Shown here piece by piece: positions 43,140-52,345 of a DNA stretch of 64,000 bases. Within the stretch, counting starts at the first letter, position 1. The number at the start of each line of letters is the position of its first letter. The stretch is from contig JBDTVS010000009.1 in assembly GCA_040007095.1 (NCBI GenBank), positions 1-64,000 on the forward strand. Direction: 5' to 3'. Made by a program: the position numbers and the translations under genes. Source of the stretch: JBDTVS01 sp040007095. GTDB lineage: Bacteria > Acidobacteriota > Vicinamibacteria > Vicinamibacterales > CAVVIG01. The notes below the pieces were generated by a model, which did no database searches, was not told the origin of the DNA, and was given only the letters and a program-made list of their open reading frames with translations.

Positions 43140-44288
43140 CTAGCGAGGGGGTAGACGCTTGGCTGCGGGGTCGGCGGTGAACGCGCTATCCGCGAGGAGC
43201 CCTTCCAGCCGGTCGTGGACATCCGGGAGGAGGCTCAGGTCAGGCACCTGCCGCGCGAGCGTGCTCGCCAGCATCTGCTCGGCAACGGAGTGCCGACGGC
43301 GTCTCTCGGCGATCGGCGCTCCGTCGAAATCGCGCTGAATGGTCGTGATGAAGCTCTCGACAATCTCCGCGTTCATCGCGCCGCGCGCCGCGTCGGCGCG
43401 AAGCTCGCGGAACGCTTCAGCCACGGTCAATGCCAGTCGATACGGCCGATTTGTTGTCATCGCGTCAAACGCATCGACGATGCCGACGACGTGGGCCAGC
43501 ACCGGCACCGCCTGGCCTCGCAGGCCATCCGGATACCCGCCGCCGTCGAGGCGCTCGTGATGATGCCGGATGATGGCGCGCATCGGCGCCAGGGAGCGCA
43601 GATTGCCGCAGAGCGATTCCCCGATGATGGTGTGACGCTTCATCACTTCGTACTCGTCGCCGGTCAAGCGCGTCTTCTTCAACAGCACCGAGTCGGGAAT
43701 TCCGATCTTGCCGACGTCGTGAAGGATTCCGCCGCGGCGCAGGGTGTCGAGATCGCTCGAGGTGAATCCCAGCCGAGCGCCCAGCGCCGAGGCGTACCGC
43801 GCCAGACGCTCGGAGTGACCCTCGGTGCAGGTGTCTCGCGCCTCCACCGTGAGTGCCAGGCTGGCAATGATCGACTCGGTCGAGTCGAGCGCGTCGGTAT
43901 AGCGCTTCATGCGCACGAGCGATCGAATACGCGCGCGCAGTTCCCCGAAGTCGAACGGCTTCAACAGATAGTCGTCCGCCCCCGCGTTGATGCCCGCAAG
44001 TCGATTTTCCCGGCCCTGCAGCCCGGTCAACAAGACGACCGGCGTCAAGCGTGTCGCGGGGCTGCTCTTCAGCCGTCGGCAGACCTCGAAGCCGTCCATT
44101 CCCGGCAGTTTTACGTCCAGGAGGATCAGGCTCGGGGGATGGTCGCCGACCGATTGCAGCGCAGCTTCTCCGTCGTTGGCGACGTCGATCTGGAAACCCT
44201 GCTCGGTCAGCAGCCGGGTCAACAGGCGGACGATCGGTTCCTCGTCGTCGACGATGAGGATGGTCTGACTGGTCGTCTGAATCGTCAT
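43140..44288 (-). CDS. HD-GYP response regulator (c-di-GMP phosphodiesterase)
   Basis: A 382-residue protein with an N-terminal receiver domain (ILIVDDEEPIV, phospho-acceptor D58 in LILLDVKLPG, YLLKPFDF) and an HD-GYP domain (EGHSERLARYASALG, GGILHDVGKIGIPD, HHHERLDGGGYPDGL). HD-GYP enzymes hydrolyse c-di-GMP. The gene overlaps the upstream GGDEF gene by four bases (44285-44288), so synthesis and breakdown enzymes are coupled. The activating kinase is not in the window. Confidence 0.95.
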   Translation of the reverse strand: MTIQTTSQTILIVDDEEPIVRLLTRLLTEQGFQIDVANDGEAALQSVGDHPPSLILLDVKLPGMDGFEVCRRLKSSPATRLTPVVLLTGLQGRENRLAGINAGADDYLLKPFDFGELRARIRSLVRMKRYTDALDSTESIIASLALTVEARDTCTEGHSERLARYASALGARLGFTSSDLDTLRRGGILHDVGKIGIPDSVLLKKTRLTGDEYEVMKRHTIIGESLCGNLRSLAPMRAIIRHHHERLDGGGYPDGLRGQAVPVLAHVVGIVDAFDAMTTNRPYRLALTVAEAFRELRADAARGAMNAEIVESFITTIQRDFDGAPIAERRRRHSVAEQMLASTLARQVPDLSLLPDVHDRLEGLLADSAFTADPAAKRLPPR

Positions 44289-45361
44289 CGCCGTTTCATC
44301 AAGTCGACCAGGTAGGGGCTCGCCTTCGCCACCACTCGGTTCTTACCCAGATGCTTGGCCTGGTACAGCGCCTCGTCGGCGCGATGAACCAGACTGCCGG
44401 CGGTGTCGCCGGCCGAGAACTCTGCCGCGCCGGCGCTGACCGTCAGGGTGAACGACGAGTCGGCGATCCCAGGAAAGTGTGTGGAGGCCAGGGCCGAGAT
44501 CACGGTTTTCAGGCGGAACTCGGCCTGGCGCAGCGACAGGCTCGAGACCAGCAGCGCGAATTCATCGCCTCCCAGTCGTGCGACGAGGTCGTTCGCGCGG
44601 ACCGATGCCTTGAGGGTCTGTGCCAGCGCGACCAGCGCCTTGTCGCCCTGCGCGTGCCCCTGGTCGTCGTTGATCGACTTGAACCCGTCGATGTCGAGCA
44701 TCGCCAGTACGAAGCCCGGGCGGCCCGGTCCCATCCACTCACGAAGCGTCCGGTCGAAGGTCCGGCGATTGGCGATGTGCGTGAGTGGATCGAGCGAGGC
44801 CTCGTGCTGGCTGGTCTGCAGTTGACGCTCGAGCACGGCCACGCGCTCGCTGAGCAGCGCCGCGCTCGAGTCCCAGGCTTTCTGGCGCTCGGCGATGACT
44901 CGTTTGAGCACCGTGACTTCGGCGACGATTTGCGTCTTGATCTGTTGAATGTCGTTGAACTGGGCCACCGCGGCGAATCGGTCGGTCGATTGGCTCAGGC
45001 TGACATGGAGGTTCCGATTCTCCATCGCCACCTCTGACACGGCTTCGCGCACGATGGTGATGAGCGTGCTCATCTCGTTTCGGCCTTCGAGCTGCTTGAG
45101 CTGCATCTGGGTGACGATCGACTTCCCCGCGTCGAGGCAGGGAATGACCATGGCTTCGAGTTCCTCGGCCTGAACTCCCGAATCCAGCGCGGCCCGGCAC
45201 TCGTCGAGTCCGTCGCACAGGTCGTTTCGGTCCGGATCCCCGAATGCCGCCAGCCAGTCCCGCAGCAGGACCAGCGAGCGATCGATGATGCTGCGGAGCG
45301 CGGCCTGCGCCTGGCCTCCATGAGACGTACCTAAACCGAGCTCGATGACCCTACCGTTCAT
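44285..45361 (-). CDS. Diguanylate cyclase (GGDEF)
   Basis: A 358-residue cytoplasmic protein. The N-terminal 180 residues are helical, ending in a coiled coil (SERVAVLERQLQTSQHEASLD), followed by a GGDEF domain: DPLTHIANRRTFDRTL, DIDGFKSINDDQGH, the active motif LGGDEFALL and ADEALYQAK. It should make c-di-GMP. The start at 45361 is supported by a GGAGG site; the frame upstream is open but unrelated. No membrane segment is seen, so the sensory input is cytoplasmic and unknown. Confidence 0.93.
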   Translation of the reverse strand: MNGRVIELGLGTSHGGQAQAALRSIIDRSLVLLRDWLAAFGDPDRNDLCDGLDECRAALDSGVQAEELEAMVIPCLDAGKSIVTQMQLKQLEGRNEMSTLITIVREAVSEVAMENRNLHVSLSQSTDRFAAVAQFNDIQQIKTQIVAEVTVLKRVIAERQKAWDSSAALLSERVAVLERQLQTSQHEASLDPLTHIANRRTFDRTLREWMGPGRPGFVLAMLDIDGFKSINDDQGHAQGDKALVALAQTLKASVRANDLVARLGGDEFALLVSSLSLRQAEFRLKTVISALASTHFPGIADSSFTLTVSAGAAEFSAGDTAGSLVHRADEALYQAKHLGKNRVVAKASPYLVDLMKRR

Positions 45362-45639
45362 GACCGCGCCTCCGTCGGAAAATGCCCATGCCGGCGATCG
45401 CTGGAAGATGCGTCGGTCGCGACAGAATCCGAGCGTCGTTCGGCGAAGTGTTTCAGTCTCACGCAGAAGGAATCGGCAACACGGTTCCACTCTTCAACGC
45501 CGAGATGAACGCCGCGGCGCCGCGCGCGGCGGTCGAGCCCGGCGCGAAACACCGCCGACTGGTCTCGGCGGCCGGAAAAAACGGCAGCTCGGGCGATTTG
45601 TGCTGAAGAACGACGCCGTCCGGCCGATTGGTTCCTTGT

Positions 45640-46218
45640 ATGCGTCCTGGCTTGCTTGCCGTCGCCGTTCTCGCGTCGATCGCGGGCGCACGTGTTCCGG
45701 CGGCATTTGATCTGCACGGCGCCACACGAGCCGGCAACCGGGCCGAGCCTTATGCGGTCGTCTGGCTGGATGCGCCCCAGGGCATCACGCAAGCACCAGT
45801 GTCCAAGGTCGTTCTCGATCAGCGAAATCTTGATTTCTTTCCGCGCATCCTCGCGGTTCGGGTGGGCACGGTCGTAGAGTTCCCCAACAACGATCGCGTG
45901 TTTCACAACGTGTTCTCGTTCCACGATGGCAAACGGTTCGATTTGGGTCTCTACCCGGTCGGGACCATGAAACGCGTGACGTTCGACCATCCGGGGCTGA
46001 GCCGGATCTTCTGCAACATCCATCCAAACATGGCCGCGCATGTCATGTCGCTCGACACGCCGTACTTCACCGTGTCTGACGCCGACGGTCGATTCGCGAT
46101 GGCCGCCGTGCCACCAGGCACCTACACGTATCACGCGTGGCGACCCGGACGGGCGGATCTCACCGGTTCGGTCGTGGTCGGGCCTGGGGCGTCGTCGCTG
46201 GAAATCAGGTGGCGATGA
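45640..46218 (+). CDS. Secreted cupredoxin-like protein
   Basis: A 192-residue exported protein (signal to about residue 20). The central cupredoxin-like domain has VVEFPNNDRVFHNVFS and RIFCNIHPNMAAHV, which together hold the His, Cys, His and Met ligands of a type 1 copper site. The C-terminal part (YFTVSDADGRFAMAAVPPGTYTYHAW) is carboxypeptidase-regulatory-like. Similar proteins are often labelled methylamine utilisation proteins. It is the first gene of a three-gene operon with an outer-membrane protein (ATGA overlap) and a GGDEF-EAL protein. Copper binding is expected but its role as redox or sensing protein is not known. Confidence 0.85.
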   Translation: MRPGLLAVAVLASIAGARVPAAFDLHGATRAGNRAEPYAVVWLDAPQGITQAPVSKVVLDQRNLDFFPRILAVRVGTVVEFPNNDRVFHNVFSFHDGKRFDLGLYPVGTMKRVTFDHPGLSRIFCNIHPNMAAHVMSLDTPYFTVSDADGRFAMAAVPPGTYTYHAWRPGRADLTGSVVVGPGASSLEIRWR

Positions 46219-47210
46219 AACTATTGATGGCGCTCGTCGCCATGGCGATCGCGGCGCACCCGACCGTGGCGTCAAGCCAGACGGTGGCCGTCGAGCTCAC
46301 TCAGACCGTCGGAGCCTCAACAGAAAGCGTCGCGGCAGCAGCCACGCAAATCCGGGCCTTCGGCGAGGTGGCAGGCGGCGTCAGGTTCATGGGCGAAGGC
46401 GCGTGGGCCGCGCGGTCGTCCAGCGGGACGGACGCTTTTGGCGCGGCCTACCCCTACGCCAATCGAGCCCAGGTGATCGAGGCCTACGGCGAGCGGACGT
46501 TTCAGCCAGGGCCGTTCCTGGTGGGGATCCGCGGAGGGCGATACCGGACGCCATTCGGTATTTCGAGCGCCAGCGACCACGCCTACGACGGTTTCTTCCG
46601 CGCGCCGCTGATTCGCTACGACAACTACTACGCCCTGTCGAACAACTTTCTCGAACATGGCGCGGACGTGATCGTCGGAGTGCCCCGGTTGACCCTCGAA
46701 GTCAGCGCCGGGACCCCATCGGACGTCGGCGCGGCAAGCCGGCGTTCGGGCCTCGATACCGTCGTGCGCGGGCAGGGAGTGATCGGCGCCCTGATTGTCG
46801 GCATGAGCTACATCCGGACCACACCCTATGAGGACGAGTACTACGCAAAAGGACGCGCCGTCTTCACCGGCGTCGACCTTCGCTTCATGCGTGGCGGCGT
46901 GCAGGTGCGCGGGGAATGGATCAGCGGCCGGCCCTTTGATGGCACGACCACCACGGGCGGCTACGCGGACCTGATCGTGCATCGACCCAGCATGGGTCCG
47001 ATCACCGCGGTCATGCGGGCGGAACATCTCGCCTACGAAGTCGGATCGCCCTATCAGCTCTACGGCACACGGTACACGGGAGGCGCCCGGATCCGTGTGC
47101 TCGGACGATTGACAGCGGCCGTCGACGTCATCCATCAGTCGGGTGCTCTCCCGCAGCGGCACTCCACCACCGTCGACGTCGGCGTGACCTACTCAGTGCG
47201 TAGCCACTAG
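46215..47210 (+). CDS. Porin-like outer membrane protein
   Basis: A 331-residue protein with a signal peptide (MKLLMALVAMAIAAHPTVASSQ) and alternating beta-strand pattern to the end (VRGEWISGRPFDGTT, YGTRYTGGARIRVLG, TTVDVGVTYSVRSH). An internal RTPFGISSASDHAYDGFFRAPLIRYDNYYALSNNFLEHG segment is typical of phosphate- or sugar-porin-like relatives. It overlaps the cupredoxin gene by ATGA and lies 12 bases before the GGDEF-EAL gene. It may pass or recognise the same ligand that the cupredoxin binds. Confidence 0.75.
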   Translation: MKLLMALVAMAIAAHPTVASSQTVAVELTQTVGASTESVAAAATQIRAFGEVAGGVRFMGEGAWAARSSSGTDAFGAAYPYANRAQVIEAYGERTFQPGPFLVGIRGGRYRTPFGISSASDHAYDGFFRAPLIRYDNYYALSNNFLEHGADVIVGVPRLTLEVSAGTPSDVGAASRRSGLDTVVRGQGVIGALIVGMSYIRTTPYEDEYYAKGRAVFTGVDLRFMRGGVQVRGEWISGRPFDGTTTTGGYADLIVHRPSMGPITAVMRAEHLAYEVGSPYQLYGTRYTGGARIRVLGRLTAAVDVIHQSGALPQRHSTTVDVGVTYSVRSH

Positions 47211-47222
47211 AGCAACCAACAG

Positions 47223-49736
47223 ATGTCCAGGCCGCTATCCGCGCCGGCAACGATTCCCTGGCATCGTCGTATGGAAGCGCGGGTCGCCGCAGGGATCAGC
47301 CTGCTGGTCGCGCTCGCGCTTGGCGCGGTGTTGTTCGCGACGATGCGCGCCGTCACCAACCGTTCGATGTCGCGCGCTTCCGAAGACCTCGCGACCGCCC
47401 GCTCCACCTTCAACGGTCTGCTCGACAGCCGAGCCGAATCCGCCGCCGCATTGACCCGTCTCATTACCGAACTACCGGTCTTCCGCGCCTACATGACCGA
47501 CAGCCGGTTGGTGGCCGACGCCTCCAGCGTGAGCGAGATGGCCGATCGATACCGACGCCAGCTCAACGCGCAGTTCGGCATCGTCACCGACGCCCGTGGG
47601 GCGTGGATGGCCACGCCAGGCTGGCCCGCCGGCACCGTGGCTCCGGCCCCGCTGCGGGCGATGATTGACGCGGCGGTCTCGGGCCGGTCCGGGCGCGAGA
47701 TCGTGGCGGTGCAGGAACGGCTGTACCTGTTCATTGCCGAACCCGCGCGATTCGCGGAGGAAGTGCTTGGCACGCTCTCGGTCGCCTACGCACTCGACGA
47801 CGCCGTCGCCGACCAGCTCGCACGGGCGTCGCATTGCGAAGTGAATCTCGTGCTGGGCACGCACCTCTGCGCGAGCAGCCTTCCGCCGGGCGACCGGCAG
47901 GCGCTGGAGCGCTGGCTGGCCGAAAACCGCAGCGCGCCGTACCCGTTTTCCCTGTCCTCGGGCCTCTGGCGCATCGGCGGGGAACGCTACGTGGCGGGGG
48001 CGTTCGCGCTGGCCGGGGATCGAGCACCGGATAACGACGGCCACCTGATCCTGCTGCAGTCGTGGACGCCCACCCAGCAGTTTCTCGACGCATTGAAGAC
48101 ACAATTCGTCGGCGCCGGTTCGATTATCTTCCTGTGCGCTCTGCTCGCGGGCTTCGTGTTCAGCCGGAGCACCAGCCAGCCGCTGCGCGAGATAGCGGTG
48201 GCCGCGCGAGACATCGCCTCGGGGAATTGGGAGCGTGCGGTGCCGCTTCGCGGCAGCGCGGAAGCCACGACGCTGGCTGCGGCGTTCAACGAGATGAGCG
48301 CCAGCCTTCGCGGCGCCCAGCAACGGCTGCTTCACGATGCCTTCCACGATCCTCTCACCCAGCTGCCGAACCGGGCGCTGTTCATGGACCGCCTGCAGCG
48401 GGTCATCGCCCGCAAGACGCGATATCCCAACTACCGTTTCGCGGTCCTGTTCATCGATCTGGACCGCTTCAAGACGGTCAACGACAGCATCGGTCATCCG
48501 GCCGGCGACCGGCTCCTGCTGGAGACCGCGAGTCGGCTCACCGCCATCCTGCGGCACTACGACACGGTCGCGCGGCCAGACGACCGGTCCCGCGACGAGG
48601 AGGCCCAGAACAGCCTGGCCCGGATCGGGGGGGATGAGTTCACCGTGCTGCTCGAAGACATCCTCGACCCGAGCGACGCGGTACGAATCGCCGAGCGCCT
48701 GCTGGAAGCGGTGGCCGTGCCGCTGACGATCGACGGGCAGGAAGTGTTTGCCAGCGTCAGCATCGGCATCGCCGTCAGCTCGCCCGAGCATCGCTGCGGC
48801 GACGAGCTCGTCCGCGACGCCGATATCGCGATGTACCGTGCGAAGTCGGCGGGCGGCGACCGCTACGCCGTCTTCGATGCCACGATGCATCAGGACGCGC
48901 TGGAGCGCCTCCAACTCGAGACCGATCTGCGGCGGGCCCTCGACCGGCACGAGCTCAAGTTGCGATATCAGCCGATTGTTTCGTTCGGCAACCACCGGGT
49001 CGTCGGATTCGAGGCGCTGGTTCGGTGGCAGCACCCGGATCACGGGCTTCTCCCGCCATCGAGGTTCATGACCGTCGCCGAGGAAACCGGTCTCATCTCG
49101 CGGATCGACTGCTGGGTCCTGCGTGAGGCGTGCGAGGAGGCCGCGCGGTGGCAAGCAAAAACCACCAGCGGGCCGGCCGTCAGCGTGAGCGTGAACATCT
49201 CCGCCAAGGGATTTGATCGACCGGACCTCGTGCAGCTGGTGGCGAGCACGCTAATCGAGACCGGGCTCGATCCGCACAGCCTGCGGCTCGAAATCACGGA
49301 AACCGTGGCGATGGCGGATGCGGAGCGCACGCGGGCCATCCTGACCGACATCAGGGCGCTCGGCGTTCGCATCAGCCTCGACGACTTCGGGACCGGGTAT
49401 TCGTCGTTGAGCTATCTGCAGTGCTTCCCGGTCGACACCTTGAAGATCGACCGGTCGTTCGTGGCGGCCATGGACCAGAATGGCGAGTGCCGGGAGATCG
49501 TGCGGACGATCCTGAGTCTGGCCAAGACGCTCGGGCTCGACGTCATCGCCGAAGGCGCCGAGACCACGGCACAGGTCGACTACCTCGAGTCGCTGGCTTG
49601 CCAGTTCGGCCAGGGCTACTTTTTCGGCCGGCCGCTGCCTCCTGATGAGGTCATGACCATTGTCGCGGCCCGAGCGGACGAGCAGGCGGCGATTCGCTAT
49701 GTCCCACCCGGTCTGGCTTACTTCGATCGCGTCTGA
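47223..49736 (+). CDS. GGDEF-EAL c-di-GMP enzyme with periplasmic sensor
   Basis: An 837-residue inner-membrane protein. TM1 is at about 20-42 and TM2 at about 295-318, enclosing a periplasmic sensor of about 250 residues. A HAMP segment (RSTSQPLREIAVAARDIASGNW) precedes GGDEF (DPLTQLPNRALFMDRL, active IGGDEFTVLLED) and EAL (FEALVRWQHPDHGLL, DDFGTGYSSLSYLQ, KIDRSFV, EGAE). Both active-site motifs look intact, so it could be bifunctional. Its operon partners suggest that the periplasmic input concerns copper or the porin's ligand. It converges with the RraA gene, overlapping it by 19 bases. Confidence 0.93.
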   Translation: MSRPLSAPATIPWHRRMEARVAAGISLLVALALGAVLFATMRAVTNRSMSRASEDLATARSTFNGLLDSRAESAAALTRLITELPVFRAYMTDSRLVADASSVSEMADRYRRQLNAQFGIVTDARGAWMATPGWPAGTVAPAPLRAMIDAAVSGRSGREIVAVQERLYLFIAEPARFAEEVLGTLSVAYALDDAVADQLARASHCEVNLVLGTHLCASSLPPGDRQALERWLAENRSAPYPFSLSSGLWRIGGERYVAGAFALAGDRAPDNDGHLILLQSWTPTQQFLDALKTQFVGAGSIIFLCALLAGFVFSRSTSQPLREIAVAARDIASGNWERAVPLRGSAEATTLAAAFNEMSASLRGAQQRLLHDAFHDPLTQLPNRALFMDRLQRVIARKTRYPNYRFAVLFIDLDRFKTVNDSIGHPAGDRLLLETASRLTAILRHYDTVARPDDRSRDEEAQNSLARIGGDEFTVLLEDILDPSDAVRIAERLLEAVAVPLTIDGQEVFASVSIGIAVSSPEHRCGDELVRDADIAMYRAKSAGGDRYAVFDATMHQDALERLQLETDLRRALDRHELKLRYQPIVSFGNHRVVGFEALVRWQHPDHGLLPPSRFMTVAEETGLISRIDCWVLREACEEAARWQAKTTSGPAVSVSVNISAKGFDRPDLVQLVASTLIETGLDPHSLRLEITETVAMADAERTRAILTDIRALGVRISLDDFGTGYSSLSYLQCFPVDTLKIDRSFVAAMDQNGECREIVRTILSLAKTLGLDVIAEGAETTAQVDYLESLACQFGQGYFFGRPLPPDEVMTIVAARADEQAAIRYVPPGLAYFDRV

Positions 49737-50407
49737 AGCCGGTGGTAGCCGAGGCGGGTCCGCGCCTCCGCCAGGGAGAGTCCCTCGTTCACGGCCGCGC
49801 GAATCTGCTGCTCGACCGCATCGATCTCTTCGGCGGCCGCGAGCACCGCGTCTTCATGGGCGCGCGGAATCACGAGCACGCCGTCGGCGTCGCCGCGCAG
49901 CAGATCGCCGGGATGGACCCGCGCGTCGCCAACGTTGACCGGGCCGTTCACCGCTTCCACCTGGACGCGATCCTTTCCGGTCCGCATCGAATAGCTCCGG
50001 CTGAAGATCGGATAACCCAGCTCACGCGATAAGTGCGTATCGCGGCACGCGCCGTCGATCACCGTGCCGGCGATGCCACGCTGGTACGCGACCCAGGTCA
50101 GAATGTCTCCCCAGACGGTGGCATTCTCGCGTCCGCCGTTGTCGAGCACGACGACGGATCCCGCGGGTACGTCGTCGATATAGTCACCGACGGTTCCCGG
50201 CGGAGTGCCGGCCGGCCCGTACAGGATGGTGAAGGCGCGTCCGGTCAGGCGGAACCGGTGATCGAGCGGTTTGATGTTCAGGCATTGGCCGGCGATGCCC
50301 AGGCGGTCGAGCGCGTCGCTGATGGAGGTCGTATCCAGCTTCGCTGCCCGCTGCAGGTTGGCCACGGCGTCGGTGGCGACGCTGCCGGGGAAGATCGGAT
50401 CGGGCAT
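49718..50407 (-). CDS. RraA-family aldolase, copy 2
   Basis: A 229-residue member of the RraA/HMG-CHA aldolase family. The active-site pattern is present: GDILTWVAYQRGIAGTVIDGACRD with the conserved Arg-Asp pair, then PVNVGDARVHPGDLLRGDADGVLVIP. In protocatechuate and gallate meta-cleavage pathways, such enzymes split 4-carboxy-4-hydroxy-2-oxoadipate into pyruvate and oxaloacetate. It is the last gene of the ring-cleavage operon, five bases after a paralogue. A fumarylpyruvate-type or regulator role cannot be excluded. Confidence 0.88.
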   Translation of the reverse strand: MPDPIFPGSVATDAVANLQRAAKLDTTSISDALDRLGIAGQCLNIKPLDHRFRLTGRAFTILYGPAGTPPGTVGDYIDDVPAGSVVVLDNGGRENATVWGDILTWVAYQRGIAGTVIDGACRDTHLSRELGYPIFSRSYSMRTGKDRVQVEAVNGPVNVGDARVHPGDLLRGDADGVLVIPRAHEDAVLAAAEEIDAVEQQIRAAVNEGLSLAEARTRLGYHRLQTRSK

Positions 50408-50412
50408 GCGCG

Positions 50413-51066
50413 TTACCTCTTGAGCATCGTTTCGTAGCTCTTGCCCATCACGTCCTTGATCGGCGTTCCTCGAACCAGCGAATCGGCCATGGCCCGTTCG
50501 AGCGACATGATGTCTTCGGCGGCCGCCAGCACTCGCTCCAGGTCGTCGCGGGCGACAAAGACCACGGCGCTGCCGTCGGCGACGACGTAGTCACCCGGCG
50601 ACACCGGGATATCGCCGACCGTGATCGGCACGTTGGTGCCGGTTTCAACGATGCGGCCCCGTGCGGTGCGTGCCGTGTGCGACCGGGCGAAGACCGCGAA
50701 GTCGTGCATGCGGCATTCATCCACGTCGCGGGCCGGGCCCTCCACGATCACTCCCGCCACGCCGCGCAGCTTGGCGCCAAGCGCGAGGTTGCCGCCCCAA
50801 CTCGCCGCGTCGATTCCCGTACGCTGTTCGACGACGATCACGTCGCCCGGTTGCGCCTGGTCGATGGCGGCGGTGCCCAGGTGCCGTGACGCCGCGGGAC
50901 GGCCGTCGTGCTGCTCCAGTTTGACCGTGATCACACGTCCCGCAATCCGCCGGTCCGTCGATACGCGGTGCAGGCCGGTGACGGCACCGCTGAGGCCAAG
51001 CTTGTCGAGCGCGTCGGACACCGCGCATGAATCGGCGCGATTGAGGCGAACCATCAGGTCGTCCAT
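50413..51066 (-). CDS. RraA-family aldolase, copy 1
   Basis: A 217-residue paralogue of the next gene: AVSDALDKLGLSGAV, QPGDVIVVEQRTGIDAASWGGNLALGAKLRGVAGVIVEGPARD (Arg-Asp pair kept) and PVSPGDYVVADGSAVVFV. Two divergent copies side by side suggest different substrates (for example carboxy- and methyl-substituted oxoadipates) or a heteromer. It lies downstream of the dioxygenase gene after a 125-base gap that carries an AACCACnAAG repeat. Confidence 0.88.
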   Translation of the reverse strand: MDDLMVRLNRADSCAVSDALDKLGLSGAVTGLHRVSTDRRIAGRVITVKLEQHDGRPAASRHLGTAAIDQAQPGDVIVVEQRTGIDAASWGGNLALGAKLRGVAGVIVEGPARDVDECRMHDFAVFARSHTARTARGRIVETGTNVPITVGDIPVSPGDYVVADGSAVVFVARDDLERVLAAAEDIMSLERAMADSLVRGTPIKDVMGKSYETMLKR

Positions 51067-51095
51067 GTCGAATCACCAACCTTTTGCCGTGAGTG

Positions 51096-51128
51096 TTTGA
51101 ACCACCAAGAACACAAAGCACACGAAGG
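51096..51128. repeat. AACCACnAAG-type intergenic repeat
   Basis: GAACCACCAAGAACACAAAG followed by CACACGAAG is one copy of the family also seen at about 31.0 and 57.6 kb. It lies inside the operon between the dioxygenase and the first aldolase gene. Confidence 0.6.
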
Positions 51129-51191
51129 TCGGTACAGAAGCGTGGTCGGAACAGCCTGCAGCGCTGAAAGCGCTCTCGCCGCGCGTTGTGG

Positions 51192-52184
51192 TCATTGCCA
51201 GTACGCGAAACACATCCCGTTGCCGGTACCCGCTTCCGATCGATAGCACGGCACGTAATCGACCTCGTGGTAGCGGAGGCCGGCGGCGTTCATGGCGGCG
51301 ATGACCGGATACCAGTTCTTGATTTCGGCCGTGCCGACCTTGAAGACGTTCTCCGGCAGCTTGGCCAGCGTGTCTTCGTCGCCCGCTTTCATCGCCGCGA
51401 TGACGGTGCGATCGAATTCCTCGTCCAGCACGAAATGGGTCAGTCCTCCGGACGCCATCAGCGCGACGCGGCCGAAGCCGTCGAAGCTCTTGATCGCACG
51501 CGCGAGCGCCCGTCCGAGCTCGAGGCAACGAAGGAGCTTCGGGGTGTTGTGCGGGAAGTGCACGTTCAGGATGATCGGGACGCTGGGCGGCACCTTGTCC
51601 TGCAGGATGGAGTGATACAGGAAGCCGTAGGCATGCGGAATGCCGCCGCGGGGCGCGCCGCTCGGCGTCTGGTCCGACTGCGCAAGGTCGAAATTCTCGT
51701 CCGCCAGTGAATCGAGAATGTGATCGGCGAGCGCCGTGGCGCCCGGATAGCTCGCGCCCTCAGTGGGAGAGTTTCCCGGCTCCGCGATATTGAGGCCGGG
51801 CGCGTCCTCGTGCAAATGCTGGACGTTCGAGATCCGGGCGCCGCGATACACCGTAATCGCCGGGGTCAGGCCCGGATTGAAGAATTCGCGTTGATCGTTG
51901 CCGACGATGACGACGGCGTCGGGGGAGACCTCGTTGAACCTGTTGCCAAGCGCCTCAATCGCGCGGCGGCACTGCGCGAAGCGATCCCGTCTGGTCTCGA
52001 CGGTGATTTCATTCGCAAAGCCTGGAGCGCGCTCCTTCAGCAGCGACTCGTAATCGTAGGTCCGGCCGCGGTACCAATGGCTCTTGTTCTCTTTGTCGGC
52101 TTTCGCGCGCAGATCCCACTGCTCGGGAGGCGTCGAGAGCAGCGGCCCGTGCGACGATCCGATCCCCAATACGATTTCAGCCAT
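51192..52184 (-). CDS. LigB-type extradiol ring-cleavage dioxygenase
   Basis: A 330-residue class III extradiol dioxygenase of the LigB/gallate dioxygenase superfamily. Key segments are MAEIVLGIGSSHGPLL (N-terminal His ligand), DAVVIVGNDQREFF, IILNVHFPHNTPKLL, and MASGGLTHFVLDEEFDR with the catalytic His. The start at 52184 is supported by a strong GGAGAG site; the frame upstream is not conserved in character. Neighbours (LigJ-like hydratase, RraA aldolases) point to gallate or protocatechuate 4,5-cleavage. No separate small LigA-like subunit gene is seen in the operon. Confidence 0.9.
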   Translation of the reverse strand: MAEIVLGIGSSHGPLLSTPPEQWDLRAKADKENKSHWYRGRTYDYESLLKERAPGFANEITVETRRDRFAQCRRAIEALGNRFNEVSPDAVVIVGNDQREFFNPGLTPAITVYRGARISNVQHLHEDAPGLNIAEPGNSPTEGASYPGATALADHILDSLADENFDLAQSDQTPSGAPRGGIPHAYGFLYHSILQDKVPPSVPIILNVHFPHNTPKLLRCLELGRALARAIKSFDGFGRVALMASGGLTHFVLDEEFDRTVIAAMKAGDEDTLAKLPENVFKVGTAEIKNWYPVIAAMNAAGLRYHEVDYVPCYRSEAGTGNGMCFAYWQ

Positions 52185-52236
52185 TTTTCTCTCCTGGAGC
52201 AGTTTCGACTTGTACGGCTCTAGCCGGACCACGACG

Positions 52237-52259
52237 GTCCGCCTGAAGGCGGACACTAC
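52237..52259. repeat. Hairpin repeat B, copy 3
   Basis: The shortest version: GTCCGCC, TGAA loop, GGCGGAC, then ACTAC. It sits between the permease and dioxygenase genes of the ring-cleavage operon and could form an intra-operon stem. Confidence 0.65.
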
Positions 52260-52345
52260 GGACAAGCGAAACATGCACTAAAGTCCCTGACCGCCCAACC
52301 TGGCCAATGAGTCCGACCCGCCCAACCTGCCGACCCGCCCCGTTG

